Positions 1 through 8,435 of a stretch of 34,303 nt of DNA are shown here, one piece after another (position 1 is the first letter of the stretch; each line of letters opens with the position of its first letter). Source of the DNA: Gemmatimonadaceae bacterium (GTDB taxonomy: Bacteria; Gemmatimonadota; Gemmatimonadetes; Gemmatimonadales; Gemmatimonadaceae). Under the pieces are notes generated by a model, which was not told the origin of the DNA, did not search any database, and saw only the letters and a program-made list of their open reading frames with translations. The stretch lies in the NCBI GenBank assembly GCA_013697785.1, contig JACCWE010000077.1:1-34303 (forward strand). Direction: 5' to 3'. The position numbers and the translations under genes were made by a program.

Positions 1-23
1 CTCGCGCGCCGCTCGCATTCAGA

Positions 24-721
24 TCAGCTCCAACCGCCGGCGACCGAGATCCTCTCGCCGTTACCCCATCCGGACTCACTCGAGGCCAGGAAGACCGCGA
101 CTCGTGCGATATCCTGCGGCTGGCCGATGCGGCCGAGCGGAGTATTCGATACGAGCTGCTTCTCGAAGTCGCTGCCGATCATTCCAAGCGTACGGGAGCC
201 TTCGGTGTCGACGCCTCCCGGAGCAATCGTGTTCACGCGGATGTTGCGCGCGCCGAGCTCCTTCGCGAGGACCTTCGTGACTACATCGAGCGCACCCTTT
301 GTCGCCGCGTAGACGACTGCGTTCGGCGGCGGGTTGTCGCTCACGACAGAGCTGACGTTGATGACGCTGCCGCCTTCGCCATTGAAATGCTTGAGCGCTT
401 TTTGGGTCACGAGGATAGGACCTAGCACGTTGGTGTCGAACTCGCGATGGAATTCCGCTTCGGTCACCGTCTCGAGTGCATCGAACTGATAGACCGCGGC
501 GTTGTTGACCAAAATGTCGAGCTTCCCGTACGCTTTCCTGGTCTCGGCGAACAGCCGCTGCACATCCGCCACTTTGGCGACGCTGCCCTGACCGGCGATC
601 GCCTTGCCGCCCTTGCCGACGATCTCGTTCACCGCGTTGTCGGCGCCTTCCTTGCTCGACGAATAATTCACGACCACCGAGGCGCCAGCGGCGCCGAGCG
701 CACGAAGATTCCAGCGACCTT
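24..721 (-). pseudogene. 5'-truncated short-chain dehydrogenase/reductase (SDR) remnant
   Basis: The reading frame has clear classical SDR sequence from about position 701 down to the TGA at 24-26. It shows the NNAA motif after the fourth strand, a catalytic serine in NVSSVV, the YAATK active site (YxxxK), and the usual C-terminal GERISVAGG end. Homology begins abruptly at ALGAAGASVVVNYSSSK, so the first strand and the TGxxxGxG cofactor loop (about 25-30 residues) are missing. The frame stays open upstream only because it reads the kinase gene out of frame. No ATG or well-placed GTG precedes the conserved part. The homology starts only about 20 bases after the kinase stop. The product could not bind NAD(P) normally, so I call it a pseudogene. 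An assembly or sequencing deletion is an alternative. Confidence 0.75.
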
Positions 722-723
722 CG

Positions 724-1674
724 CTACAGCGCTGCCGCGCCTCCCATGTGCTCCTCGGCGCCGAGCTGCAGTGCGCGCCGCACCGCTCCGCGCACAGACA
801 CGATCGCGGCCGCGTGCACCTTGCTCCCCGGCACCGCCGACTTGAGCCGGTGCTCAACGCGCCGGCGCAGCGCGCTCCCCGGCTCGAGCAGTCCACCGCC
901 CAGCGCCACCTGCACCGCCGCGCGCTCATCCTGAAACAGCGAGCGTGCGAGCGTGCGCACGTGCAGCACGAGCTCCTCGGCCGCGAGCCCAAGCAGCGCA
1001 TTCGCGCGAAGGTCGCCGGCTTCCGCGCTCGCGACCACCACAGGGGCGAGCGACGCGATCTGCGCCACGGTCGCCGTTGCCGCCCACGGAATCAGCGACT
1101 CCACTTCGTCGAGCTCCGCAGCGGTGAGGATCGCGCCGACCAGCGTCGTCTCGGGCTCGCGACCGTCCGTCGCAGCCGTCACCACCGACAGTGCGCGCCG
1201 CGCGATCCAATAGCCGCCCCCTTCGTCGCCGATGATCGGCCCCCATCCTCCCACGCGCTCGAGCGCGCCCGCGGGACCACGGCCGTGCGCAATCGACCCC
1301 GTTCCCGCGATGAGCACGATCCCAGCCTCATCGCCGAACGCATCCGCCATCGCGATCTCGGCGTCGGTCGTCACCAGCACATCATCCGCGAGCGATTCGG
1401 CGTGGAGCGCGTCGCTCAACGCGCGGCGCTCGTTCTCGCGCCCGACGCCGGCGACGCCCGCGCACAGCGCGCGCGGCGTTCCGAGCGTCGGGTCGAGCGT
1501 GAGCATTGCATCGCGCACGGCGGATGCGATGATCGACGCAGATCGCGCGATCTCGCCGGGCTTCACGGCGCCGCCCTCGCGTTCGGAGCTCGCGAGGATC
1601 TCTCCGGTCGCATCGGCGACTGCAACGCGCGTGCGCGAGCCACCAGCGTCGACGCCGATCACGAGTCCGATCAC
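724..1674 (-). CDS. BadF/BadG/BcrA/BcrD-family ATPase, probable amino-sugar (GlcNAc/MurNAc) kinase
   Basis: 316 residues with the ASKHA fold. The N-terminal phosphate loop is GVDAGGSRTRVAVAD (residues about 6-20). A second nucleotide loop is LIAGTGSIAHGRG, followed by the family hallmark GGWGPIIGDEGGGYWIARRA and a C-terminal adenosine motif VALGGGLLEPG. Soluble BadF-family members of this length are N-acetylglucosamine or N-acetylmuramic acid kinases (for example clostridial MurK). The GTG start at 1674 overlaps the upstream symporter stop in a GTGA arrangement, so the two are translationally coupled. This suggests the kinase phosphorylates the sugar that the symporter imports. Together with the nearby NamZ-type muramidase, MurNAc or GlcNAc is the likeliest substrate. 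The family and coupling are seen; the substrate is inferred. Confidence 0.85.
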   Translation of the reverse strand: MIGLVIGVDAGGSRTRVAVADATGEILASSEREGGAVKPGEIARSASIIASAVRDAMLTLDPTLGTPRALCAGVAGVGRENERRALSDALHAESLADDVLVTTDAEIAMADAFGDEAGIVLIAGTGSIAHGRGPAGALERVGGWGPIIGDEGGGYWIARRALSVVTAATDGREPETTLVGAILTAAELDEVESLIPWAATATVAQIASLAPVVVASAEAGDLRANALLGLAAEELVLHVRTLARSLFQDERAAVQVALGGGLLEPGSALRRRVEHRLKSAVPGSKVHAAAIVSVRGAVRRALQLGAEEHMGGAAAL

Positions 1675-3218
1675 GCGAGCACCTCTGCCGCGTCCAGCGC
1701 CGGCATCGGATGTACGAATGAGGCGAGCATTCCAGTCGCCATCGTGATCGTCGTGCCGATCAGCACGTACCACGGCCATGCGATGCGCGCGACCGGCGCG
1801 AGCGCCGGCAGCAGGGATGGGAACGCCGCGCCGAGCGGCCTTGCGGAAACGACGATTGCCATTGCGAGAATTCCCACGCTCATGCCGATCAGCGCATCGC
1901 GCTGGATCGCGCGCCGCCAGAAAATTCCGAGAAAGAAGCCGCCGAGGAGTCCGCCGTACGTGAAGCTCGCGATCGAGAGCGCGACCACCACCACCGGCGT
2001 TCCCTGCGCACGAAACATGAGGGCGCCGCCCGTGAGAATGACACCCCACATCACCGCGAGTGCGCGGGAAATCTTCAGTGCGCGAGGATCGTCGGGGGAG
2101 AGCTTCGCGATCGGGAGATAGATGTCGTTCGTCGCCGCGGCGGCGAGCGAGTTGATCGCGCCCGAGTGCGTGCTCATGGTCGCCGCCACGATCGCCGCAA
2201 CGATCAGCCCCAGTAGTCCCGATGGCATGTGCTCGACGATGTACGTCGGAAAGATGACATCGGTCGCGTCGAAGTGGCGTCCCTGGTAGAACGCCCAGAG
2301 CCCGAGCCCGATCACGAGAAAGAGTGTGAACTGCGCAAACACCGCGAAGCCGCTCCCGATGATCGCGCGCCGCGCATCGCGGAGCGAGCGCGCGCACAGC
2401 AATCGCTGCACGATGAGCTGGTCGGCGCCATGCGAGGCCATCGAGAGAAAGGCGCCCCCGAGCAGTCCGGCGAATAATGTGTATGGCCGGTCGACCCCCA
2501 TGTACGTGTCGATCACGCGCAGCTTTCCGGCGTCGCCCGCGGTGTGGAAGATCGCGCTCCAGCCACCTGGCACCGCGCGCCCGAGCAGCACACACGCGAC
2601 GACTCCCCCGAACACGTACACGCCCGCCTGCACGAGCTCCGTCCACACCACCGCCTTCATCCCGCCGCGATAGGTATAGATGATCGTGAGCAGGCCGAGA
2701 ATGAGAACCGCGATAGGCGTCACGAGCGCGGGGTTCTTTACCGCGGGGCCGATGATCAAGGCGATCGGAATCGCCGTCGCGAACACGCGCACCGAGTCCG
2801 CGAGCGCTCGCGTCGCCATGAACACGATCGATGTGAACCGCCGCGTCGCGACTCCGAAGCGCCGCTCGAGCAGCGCGTAGGCCGTCACGAGCTGCCCGTT
2901 GTAGTAGCGCGGCAGCAGCGTATACGCGATCACCACTCGTCCGATCACGTATCCCGCGACGATCTGGAGAAAGGCGAGATCGCCTGCGTGCGGCGCGCCG
3001 CCGTAGCTCAGTCCCGGCGTCGAGATGAAAGTGAGCGCGCTCGTCTCCGTCGCCACGACCGAGAACAGCACCGCCCACCATGGTATCGAGCGCTCGGCCA
3101 CGAAATAATCGTTCGAGCTGCGCTGCCGTCGTCCGACCCAGAGTCCGAGCGCCGTGGTTCCGCCGAGGTAGGCGAGCAGCACCGCGAGATCGAGCGCGCC
3201 GAAGGTGTGTCCAGTCAT
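1671..3218 (-). CDS. Sodium:solute symporter (SSS family), probable amino-sugar importer
   Basis: 515 residues with about 13 hydrophobic segments, typical of the SSS family (SGLT/PanF/PutP fold). The N-terminus has the usual first helix LAVLLAYLGGTTALGLWVG, then SSNDYFVAERSIPWWAV and FSVVATETSALTFISTPGLS, which correspond to the conserved TM1-TM2 region. It acts in the cytoplasmic membrane and imports a solute with Na+. The last four bases overlap the kinase start, forming a transport-phosphorylation pair. Peptidoglycan-sugar clusters of Bacteroidota contain an inner-membrane MurNAc transporter beside a MurK-type kinase, and this pair resembles them. The ATG at 3218 has no Shine-Dalgarno in the 14 bases that separate it from a perfect 11-bp hairpin. 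The substrate is not provable from sequence. Confidence 0.88.
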   Translation of the reverse strand: MTGHTFGALDLAVLLAYLGGTTALGLWVGRRQRSSNDYFVAERSIPWWAVLFSVVATETSALTFISTPGLSYGGAPHAGDLAFLQIVAGYVIGRVVIAYTLLPRYYNGQLVTAYALLERRFGVATRRFTSIVFMATRALADSVRVFATAIPIALIIGPAVKNPALVTPIAVLILGLLTIIYTYRGGMKAVVWTELVQAGVYVFGGVVACVLLGRAVPGGWSAIFHTAGDAGKLRVIDTYMGVDRPYTLFAGLLGGAFLSMASHGADQLIVQRLLCARSLRDARRAIIGSGFAVFAQFTLFLVIGLGLWAFYQGRHFDATDVIFPTYIVEHMPSGLLGLIVAAIVAATMSTHSGAINSLAAAATNDIYLPIAKLSPDDPRALKISRALAVMWGVILTGGALMFRAQGTPVVVVALSIASFTYGGLLGGFFLGIFWRRAIQRDALIGMSVGILAMAIVVSARPLGAAFPSLLPALAPVARIAWPWYVLIGTTITMATGMLASFVHPMPALDAAEVLA

Positions 3219-3232
3219 GCGGATGACAAGAA

Positions 3233-3260
3233 GCCCGCGACGGCATCAACCGTCGCGGGC
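3233..3260 (-). terminator. Perfect 11-bp hairpin between iscA-like gene and symporter
   Basis: GCCCGCGACGG (3233-3243) pairs with CCGTCGCGGGC (3250-3260) around a six-base loop. On the minus strand it is followed by TTCTTGTC, a weak T-rich tail. It is likely the terminator of the iscA-like gene, yet it ends only 14 bases before the symporter ATG, so it could also attenuate or mask initiation there. Confidence 0.65.
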
Positions 3261-3277
3261 CTCGACCAACCGTTCAT

Positions 3278-3298
3278 CCGGCGCACCCTATGCGCCGG
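3278..3298 (-). terminator. Second perfect hairpin (8 bp) just after iscA-like gene
   Basis: CCGGCGCA (3278-3285) pairs with TGCGCCGG (3291-3298) around a five-base loop, 17 bases downstream of the iscA-like stop. No T-tract follows. It forms a tandem pair with the hairpin at 3233-3260. It may protect the 3' end or be part of a two-hairpin attenuator. Confidence 0.5.
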
Positions 3299-3315
3299 CG
3301 CTCGTACGTCAGCCT

Positions 3316-3672
3316 TTACGCGTTGAACGAGCTGCCGCAACCGCAGCCGCCCGTCGAGTTCGGGTTCGAGAAGGTGAAGCCCGACCCCTGCATCGAGGAC
3401 ACGTAATCGATCGTCACGCCATTGAGGTACTGAGCGGAGAAGGGGTCGACGAACACCTTGAACCCCTCCTGCTCGACGATGAGATCATCATCGGCCGCCT
3501 TCTCTTCGATGAGAAGGCCGTACTTGAAGCCGCTGCAGCCACCCGGCTGCACGCTCACGCGAAGTCCGCCGCCGGTTTCGGCAACGCCTTCCTGATCCAT
3601 GAATCGCTTGACCTCGACCGCTGCCGTTGGCGTAACGGAGACGGTGACGGCGGGTTCCTGGGTGGTTGCCAT
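3316..3672 (-). CDS. IscA/HesB/ErpA-type iron-sulfur cluster assembly (A-type carrier) protein
   Basis: 118 residues. A-type carriers hold and hand on Fe-S clusters using three cysteines, all present here: one in QPGGCSGFKYGL (mid-protein) and two in the C-terminal GGCGCGSSF. The length matches the family (about 105-120). The start chosen is the ATG giving MATTQEP, because GAGG lies about six bases upstream; the frame also opens 14 codons earlier, without family homology. It has its own promoter (3720-3748) overlapping the end of the upstream symporter gene and a hairpin downstream. It is therefore a separate unit inserted between two symporter genes. Whether it is ErpA, IscA or SufA by descent cannot be told here. 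Confidence 0.93.
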   Translation of the reverse strand: MATTQEPAVTVSVTPTAAVEVKRFMDQEGVAETGGGLRVSVQPGGCSGFKYGLLIEEKAADDDLIVEQEGFKVFVDPFSAQYLNGVTIDYVSSMQGSGFTFSNPNSTGGCGCGSSFNA

Positions 3673-3719
3673 GGCTACCTCGAAAATGTGTGACGGTGTA
3701 GAGCTGTAACTCACTGGAA

Positions 3720-3748
3720 AATATAATGGCTAGCTACCCGGGCTTCAA
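3720..3748 (-). promoter_or_regulatory. Sigma70-type promoter of iscA-like gene
   Basis: On the minus strand, -35 TTGAAG (3743-3748) and -10 TATATT (3720-3725) are separated by exactly 17 bases. The -35 box overlaps the TGA stop of the upstream symporter. The iscA-like ATG is 47 bases downstream of the -10. Confidence 0.65.
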
Positions 3749-5538
3749 CGGTCCGGGGCGAAGCGGTCTCCGGTGAATGACCGGGCAATCCATGCGAACG
3801 CAACCACGGCGATGACCACCAGCACTGCACCGGCCGCCCACTCGCCGAAAATAATCTTACCGATCCCGAACAGCGTTGCATACACCGCAATGACGCCGGC
3901 GAGCCAGTTCGCCCACGCCAAGCGACCACCGGGAATCTCCTCGCGGCCGTAGCCGAGCTTGTTCGAGATGTGCAGCCACCCCGGTCCGCCGGGGCGTACT
4001 CGCTTGTAGAACGCTTCGAGCACCGCCTCCGGTTCCGGCTTCGTCGCGAAGGTGACCGCGAGCCAGACCACCGTCGTAATGGCCACGGTTACGATCATGA
4101 CCCACGCGTCCCCCTCGGGGCCGCCGGCCTTCACCACGCTCGGCACGAACGCCGGGCCGAAGTGCCCGAGCACGGCGAAGGACACGACGAACGACGTGAT
4201 CATGGCCGATATCTCCGACCACGCGTTGATGCGCCACCAGTACCAGCGGAGAATCAGAACGAGTCCGGTGCCGGCGCCGAGGGCGAGCAGCAACCTCCAC
4301 ATGTCGCCGACCGAGGAGATCTGCCACGTCACGATCACCGATAATCCGAACAGGATGATCGTCGCCATTCGGGAGACGTTCACGTAGTGTTTCTCCGTCT
4401 CGTTCTTTTTCAGAAAGCGCTTGTAGAAGTCGTTGACGAGATAGGACGCGCCCCAGTTGAGCTGAGTTCCGACCGTCGACATGTACGCAGCCGCGAAGCC
4501 CGCGAGCATGAAGCCGCGCCATGGCGTCGGCAGCAGGTCGACGAAGGCGTGGACGTACCCCGATTCCTTGTCCTGCAGGTTCGGATAGAGGATGATCGTC
4601 GCGAGCCCAGTGATGATCCACGGCCATGGGCGGAGCGCGTAATGCGCGATTTGGAAGAAGAGCGTGGCGAGCACGCCATCGCGCTCCGTGCGCGCAGAGA
4701 AAATTCTTTGTGCGATGTAGCCGCCGCCGCCCGGTTCGGCACCTGGGTACCACGCAGCCCACCATTGCATGAAGAAGAAGACGCCGAGCGCGGTGAGCGG
4801 CATCCACGGATAGGCGGAGAGATGCCCGTTCTGTACCGAGACGGGGAGCACCGAGAGTCCGGCCGACTCGCTCCCGAAGTGCGCCGCGACGCCCGCCTTG
4901 AGCGCGGTCATGCCACCCACGGCGCGCACCGCGAACACCGCGAGCACGATCACCGCCGTCATCTTGATCACGAACTGCACGAGGTCGGTCCAGAGCACGG
5001 CCCACAGCCCCGCCGCCACGGCGTAGAACATCGTCACGACGAAACAGATACCGACGGCCACATAAGGATTTACGCCGAGCGAGATCGTGAGGATCTTGAT
5101 CATCGCGCGGGTGACCCAGCCGAGGACGATGAGATTGATCGGGATTGCGAGATAGAGCGCGCGGAAGCCGCGCAGTACGGCGGCGGGCTTCCCGCTGTAC
5201 CGGATCTCGGCGAACTCGACGTCCGTCATCACTCCTGCGCGGCGCCAGAGCCGCGCGAAGAAGAAGACGGTGAGCATCCCGCTCATCAGAAAGTCCCACC
5301 AGAGCCAGTTCCCGGCGACGCCATTGGCGACGACGAGCCCGGTAACGACCAGCGGGGTGTCGGCGGCGAACGTGGTGGCGACCATCGAGGCGCCGGCGAG
5401 CCACCACGGAACGTCGCGGCCCGAGAGGAAGTATTCACTCAGGCTCTCGCCGCCCCGCTTCGTGAAGTAGAAGCCGATGCCGGTGGAGAGCGTGAAGTAT
5501 GCGGCGACGATCGCCCAGTCGATCGCTGTGAGCTTCAT
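3745..5538 (-). CDS. Sodium:solute symporter (SSS family), long form
   Basis: 597 residues and many hydrophobic segments. The N-terminus shows WAIVAAYFTLSTGIGFYFT, then SLSEYFLSGRDVPWWLAGAS and MVATTFAADTPLVVTGLV, the conserved SSS helix 1-2 region. It has extra C-terminal helices after the core, so it is longer than the second symporter at 1671-3218 and belongs to a different SSS subgroup. The ATG at 5538 is preceded by GGAG about seven bases away. It is divergent from the NamZ-type hydrolase across an 88-base gap, so the two could share control. A sugar, amino-sugar or carboxylate substrate is possible. The link to cell-wall sugars rests on neighbours only. Confidence 0.85.
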   Translation of the reverse strand: MKLTAIDWAIVAAYFTLSTGIGFYFTKRGGESLSEYFLSGRDVPWWLAGASMVATTFAADTPLVVTGLVVANGVAGNWLWWDFLMSGMLTVFFFARLWRRAGVMTDVEFAEIRYSGKPAAVLRGFRALYLAIPINLIVLGWVTRAMIKILTISLGVNPYVAVGICFVVTMFYAVAAGLWAVLWTDLVQFVIKMTAVIVLAVFAVRAVGGMTALKAGVAAHFGSESAGLSVLPVSVQNGHLSAYPWMPLTALGVFFFMQWWAAWYPGAEPGGGGYIAQRIFSARTERDGVLATLFFQIAHYALRPWPWIITGLATIILYPNLQDKESGYVHAFVDLLPTPWRGFMLAGFAAAYMSTVGTQLNWGASYLVNDFYKRFLKKNETEKHYVNVSRMATIILFGLSVIVTWQISSVGDMWRLLLALGAGTGLVLILRWYWWRINAWSEISAMITSFVVSFAVLGHFGPAFVPSVVKAGGPEGDAWVMIVTVAITTVVWLAVTFATKPEPEAVLEAFYKRVRPGGPGWLHISNKLGYGREEIPGGRLAWANWLAGVIAVYATLFGIGKIIFGEWAAGAVLVVIAVVAFAWIARSFTGDRFAPDR

Positions 5539-5626
5539 GCGGCTCCGTGCGCGCGGGTGCGAGGGCGGTATCGGTGGGCTGTGCTCGGTGTATCTTGTGG
5601 CGTCATCGGCTCAAATCGGAGAGGGA

Positions 5627-6916
5627 ATGCATCGATATACGAGAAAGGGCGCGCTCGCGACACTGGCAGTTGCCTTCGCGTGCATGGGAAGCGGTCACGC
5701 GCGACAGGGTGCGGGACATGCGAAGCCGGGGATCACCGTGCTGCTCACGGACAGTGCGGCGCTCATCGACGGCAAGCGTCTCGGGCTCCTGACGAACCAG
5801 ACCGGCGTCGATGAAAAGGGCGTGAGCGACATCGATCTCCTCGCGCGGCGCGGGACGACGAAGGGGGCAAGCGGGCCGCAGCTCGTCGCGCTCTTCTCTC
5901 CGGAGCACGGCATTCGCGGAACCGAGGACCGAACGAATCTGTCGAACGGGAAGGACGCGCGCACCGGGATCCCGATCTATTCGCTCTACGGCGCGACGAC
6001 GCTCGCTCCGCCGGACTCCGTACTCAAGACGATCGATGTGCTTCTCATCGACATGCAGGACATCGGTGCGCGTCCGTGGACCTTCGTCGCCACCATGGTC
6101 TACGCGATGCGCTCGGCCGCCCGGAACCATGTCCCCGTGCTCGTGCTCGATCGCCCGAACCCCATCACGGGCGAGCATGTCGAGGGGCCGATCCTCGACA
6201 CTGCCTTCGCATATGCCGGAAGCCACAGCGCCGAGCGTGCGGCGACGCCAACGGCGATCTATCCGATTCCGACGCGTCATGGGCTCACGATGGGTGAGCT
6301 CGCGCGCTACTACAATGACGTCCTCGGATTGCACGCCGATCTCAAGGTGATTCCGGTACAGGGATGGCGTCGCGGAGATTGGTTCGACCAGACCAAGTTG
6401 CCGTGGATCAAGCCGTCGCCGAACATGCCGAACCTCACGAGCGCGACGCTCTATCCCGGCGTCGTGTGGCTCGAGGCGACGAACATCTCGGTCGGTCGCG
6501 GCACACCCGAGGCGTTCCAGCACGTCGGCGCGCCGTGGCTCGATGCGAAGAAGGCGGTCGAGCTTCTGAAGACGCATCCTGTTGCGGGCGTGCGCTTCGA
6601 GGAGGAGTCGTTCACGCCCGTGCATCCCGGCGATGAGAAGTACGATGGCAAACGAGTGCACGGCATCCACATCATCATCACCGATCGCGATCGTCTCAAC
6701 ACCGCGCGACTCGGCGCCGCGCTGCTCTACGTGATCATCCAGACGAACGGTGACTCGGTGCGCTTTCAGCAGAAGGGCTTCAATCAGCTCTACGGCACGC
6801 GCGGCGCGCGCGAGGCGTTTCAGGCTGGTGCGGATCCGGACTCGCTGATCGACGCGACGCTCGCACCGGCCGTCGCCTTCCAGCTCGCGACGAAGCGCTA
6901 CCGGCTCTACAAGTAG
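5627..6916 (+). CDS. namZ: NamZ-type exo-beta-N-acetylmuramidase (DUF1343)
   Basis: 429 residues. DUF1343 was shown in Bacillus subtilis to be NamZ, which releases terminal MurNAc from peptidoglycan fragments. Family motifs are present in order: GKRLGLLTNQTGVD near residue 50, LFSPEHGIRG with the conserved Glu, DMQDIGARPWTF, LDRPNPITGEHVEGPIL, and WLEATNISVGRGTPEAF. The N-terminus (RKGALATLAVAFACMGSGHA) is a Sec signal peptide, so the enzyme acts outside the cytoplasmic membrane. The ATG at 5627 is preceded by GGAGAGGGA; the frame runs further upstream but without homology. It is divergent from a sodium symporter, with a second symporter and a sugar kinase beyond it, which fits release, import and phosphorylation of muramyl sugars. 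Confidence 0.9.
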   Translation: MHRYTRKGALATLAVAFACMGSGHARQGAGHAKPGITVLLTDSAALIDGKRLGLLTNQTGVDEKGVSDIDLLARRGTTKGASGPQLVALFSPEHGIRGTEDRTNLSNGKDARTGIPIYSLYGATTLAPPDSVLKTIDVLLIDMQDIGARPWTFVATMVYAMRSAARNHVPVLVLDRPNPITGEHVEGPILDTAFAYAGSHSAERAATPTAIYPIPTRHGLTMGELARYYNDVLGLHADLKVIPVQGWRRGDWFDQTKLPWIKPSPNMPNLTSATLYPGVVWLEATNISVGRGTPEAFQHVGAPWLDAKKAVELLKTHPVAGVRFEEESFTPVHPGDEKYDGKRVHGIHIIITDRDRLNTARLGAALLYVIIQTNGDSVRFQQKGFNQLYGTRGAREAFQAGADPDSLIDATLAPAVAFQLATKRYRLYK

Positions 6917-6933
6917 CGGCTACGGGACGTGTC

Positions 6934-8427
6934 TTAGGAGAAGCTGCGCAGCGTCTTCGCGATCGTGTCGAAGACGGCCGCGATGTCGTCGAGCTGCGTG
7001 CCGGGGTTGACGATGCACGAGCGCAGCCAGGTTCGGCCGCGCAGCACGGTGCTCGAGAGAAAGGCCTCGCCGCCGAGTTGAACGGCGGCGAGGATGCGCT
7101 GATTGAGCGCGTCGGTGGCGTCGTCGTCGCCGGCGATGGATGCGGGCGTGGCGCGGAAGCAGACGATGCTCAGCCCCTGCGGCTCCCAGAGCTCGAAGTC
7201 GGGCGACGCGCGCACGCGCGCAGCGAGAGCGCGCGCCATCGCTATATCGTGCGCGATCAGCGAGGCGTAGCCCGACGTGCCGAAGTAGCGGAGCGCCATC
7301 CACACCTTCAGCGCCCGAAAGGGGCGCGTCTGCTCCGAGCCGAATTCGCTGAGCCACGGCGGCCCCTGCACGCCGTGCTTGTCGTCGTCGCTCCGGAGAT
7401 ATGGCGGCACGAGGCTGAAGGTGTCGCGCATCAGCTTTGCATCACGCACGAGGACGACGCCGGCATCGACCGGCACGTACATCCATTTGTGCGCGTCGAT
7501 GCCTACGCTGTCGGCGCGTCCGATCGCCGCGAGCTCCGCACGATATTCAGCGGTCATGATCGCCGGCGCACCGTAGCCGCCGTCGACGTGCATCCAGACG
7601 CCGTGCTTCGCGCAGACGTCGGCGATTGCGGGGAGCGGATCGATCACGCCCGTGTTGACGGTGCCGGCACTCGCGATGACGGCAACGGGGAGCGCACCCG
7701 TCGCGATGTCCGCTGTGAGCATCGCATCGAGCGCCTCGACTCGCATCGAGAGCTCGCCGTCGCTCGGCACGACGCGCAGCTGCGCGCTGCCGATGCCGAG
7801 TAGCTCGATGGCCTTCTGGTGGCAGGAGTGTGCCTCGGCGGTCTCGTACACGAGCATCCGCACCGGCTTGCCGCTCGCGTCGACGATGTGTGCGCCGTCG
7901 CAGCGCATGTCCCAGCCGCGGCGCGTGGCGGCGGAGTGCCGCGCGACGCCGAGGCCGGTTATCGCGGCCGCGGAGCTTCCGCTCACGAGGAGTCCCATGC
8001 TCTCGGGCGGAAAGCCGAAAATCGACTTGAACCATTGGAGGACTTCGCGCTCGATCCAGACCGCAGCGTGATTGCCGCCGGCGACGCTCGGATTCATCGC
8101 GGCGGCGAGCGCCTGCGCGTACACGCCGATGACCGCGGGAGGTGAGTTCACCCACGCAGAGAAGCGCGGATGCCCGTTGCCGAACGGGTAGTTGCCGATT
8201 TCGCTCTCGAAGCGGCGCAGGATCGCATCGACGCGCTCGCCGCGCTCGGGCACCGGCTCCGCGAGCAGCCGCTCCGCGACATCTGTGGGCACCGGATGGA
8301 ACACGGGCGATGCAGGGAGCGTTGTCAGGTACGTCGCGATCCAGTCCGCGACCTCGTGCCCGACACGTCGAATCTCCTCGGCGCTCCACGAGAAGTCGGC
8401 GGTCGGTTGATCGGCAGCAGAAGGCAT
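6934..8427 (-). CDS. PLP-dependent group II amino acid decarboxylase (aromatic-L-amino-acid/tyrosine decarboxylase-like)
   Basis: 497 residues, the usual size. Landmarks are an N-terminal swapped region with NYPFGNGHPRFSAWVNSPP, the cofactor-contacting SGSSAAAITGLGVARH, AEAHSCHQKAIELLGIG, the PLP-ring motif HVDGGYGAPA (usually HVDAAYGG), and the Schiff-base lysine in DAHKWMYVPVD. It would decarboxylate an aromatic or related amino acid to an amine in the cytoplasm. Exact substrate is not readable. It is convergent with namZ, with 17 bases between stop codons. The promoter -10 ends only eight bases before the ATG and no Shine-Dalgarno exists, so a leaderless message is likely. Confidence 0.9.
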   Translation of the reverse strand: MPSAADQPTADFSWSAEEIRRVGHEVADWIATYLTTLPASPVFHPVPTDVAERLLAEPVPERGERVDAILRRFESEIGNYPFGNGHPRFSAWVNSPPAVIGVYAQALAAAMNPSVAGGNHAAVWIEREVLQWFKSIFGFPPESMGLLVSGSSAAAITGLGVARHSAATRRGWDMRCDGAHIVDASGKPVRMLVYETAEAHSCHQKAIELLGIGSAQLRVVPSDGELSMRVEALDAMLTADIATGALPVAVIASAGTVNTGVIDPLPAIADVCAKHGVWMHVDGGYGAPAIMTAEYRAELAAIGRADSVGIDAHKWMYVPVDAGVVLVRDAKLMRDTFSLVPPYLRSDDDKHGVQGPPWLSEFGSEQTRPFRALKVWMALRYFGTSGYASLIAHDIAMARALAARVRASPDFELWEPQGLSIVCFRATPASIAGDDDATDALNQRILAAVQLGGEAFLSSTVLRGRTWLRSCIVNPGTQLDDIAAVFDTIAKTLRSFS

Positions 8428-8435
8428 GTGAGGAG

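Noticed and set aside
724-3249. 841-residue minus-strand open frame over the kinase and symporter
   Set aside because: Its C-terminal part is the kinase in frame, but the part above 1674 is an Arg-rich shadow of the symporter gene with no family motif. The kinase starts at GTG 1674.
5539-5626. Possible divergent promoters between the long symporter and namZ (TATCTT near 5591; TTGAGC on minus)
   Set aside because: No pair has both good boxes and proper spacing, so I list none.
4387-5814. 475-residue plus-strand open frame opposite the second symporter
   Set aside because: Arg/Asp/His/Glu-rich composition typical of an antisense shadow in GC-rich DNA; it has no motif, and the minus-strand gene is a clear membrane transporter.
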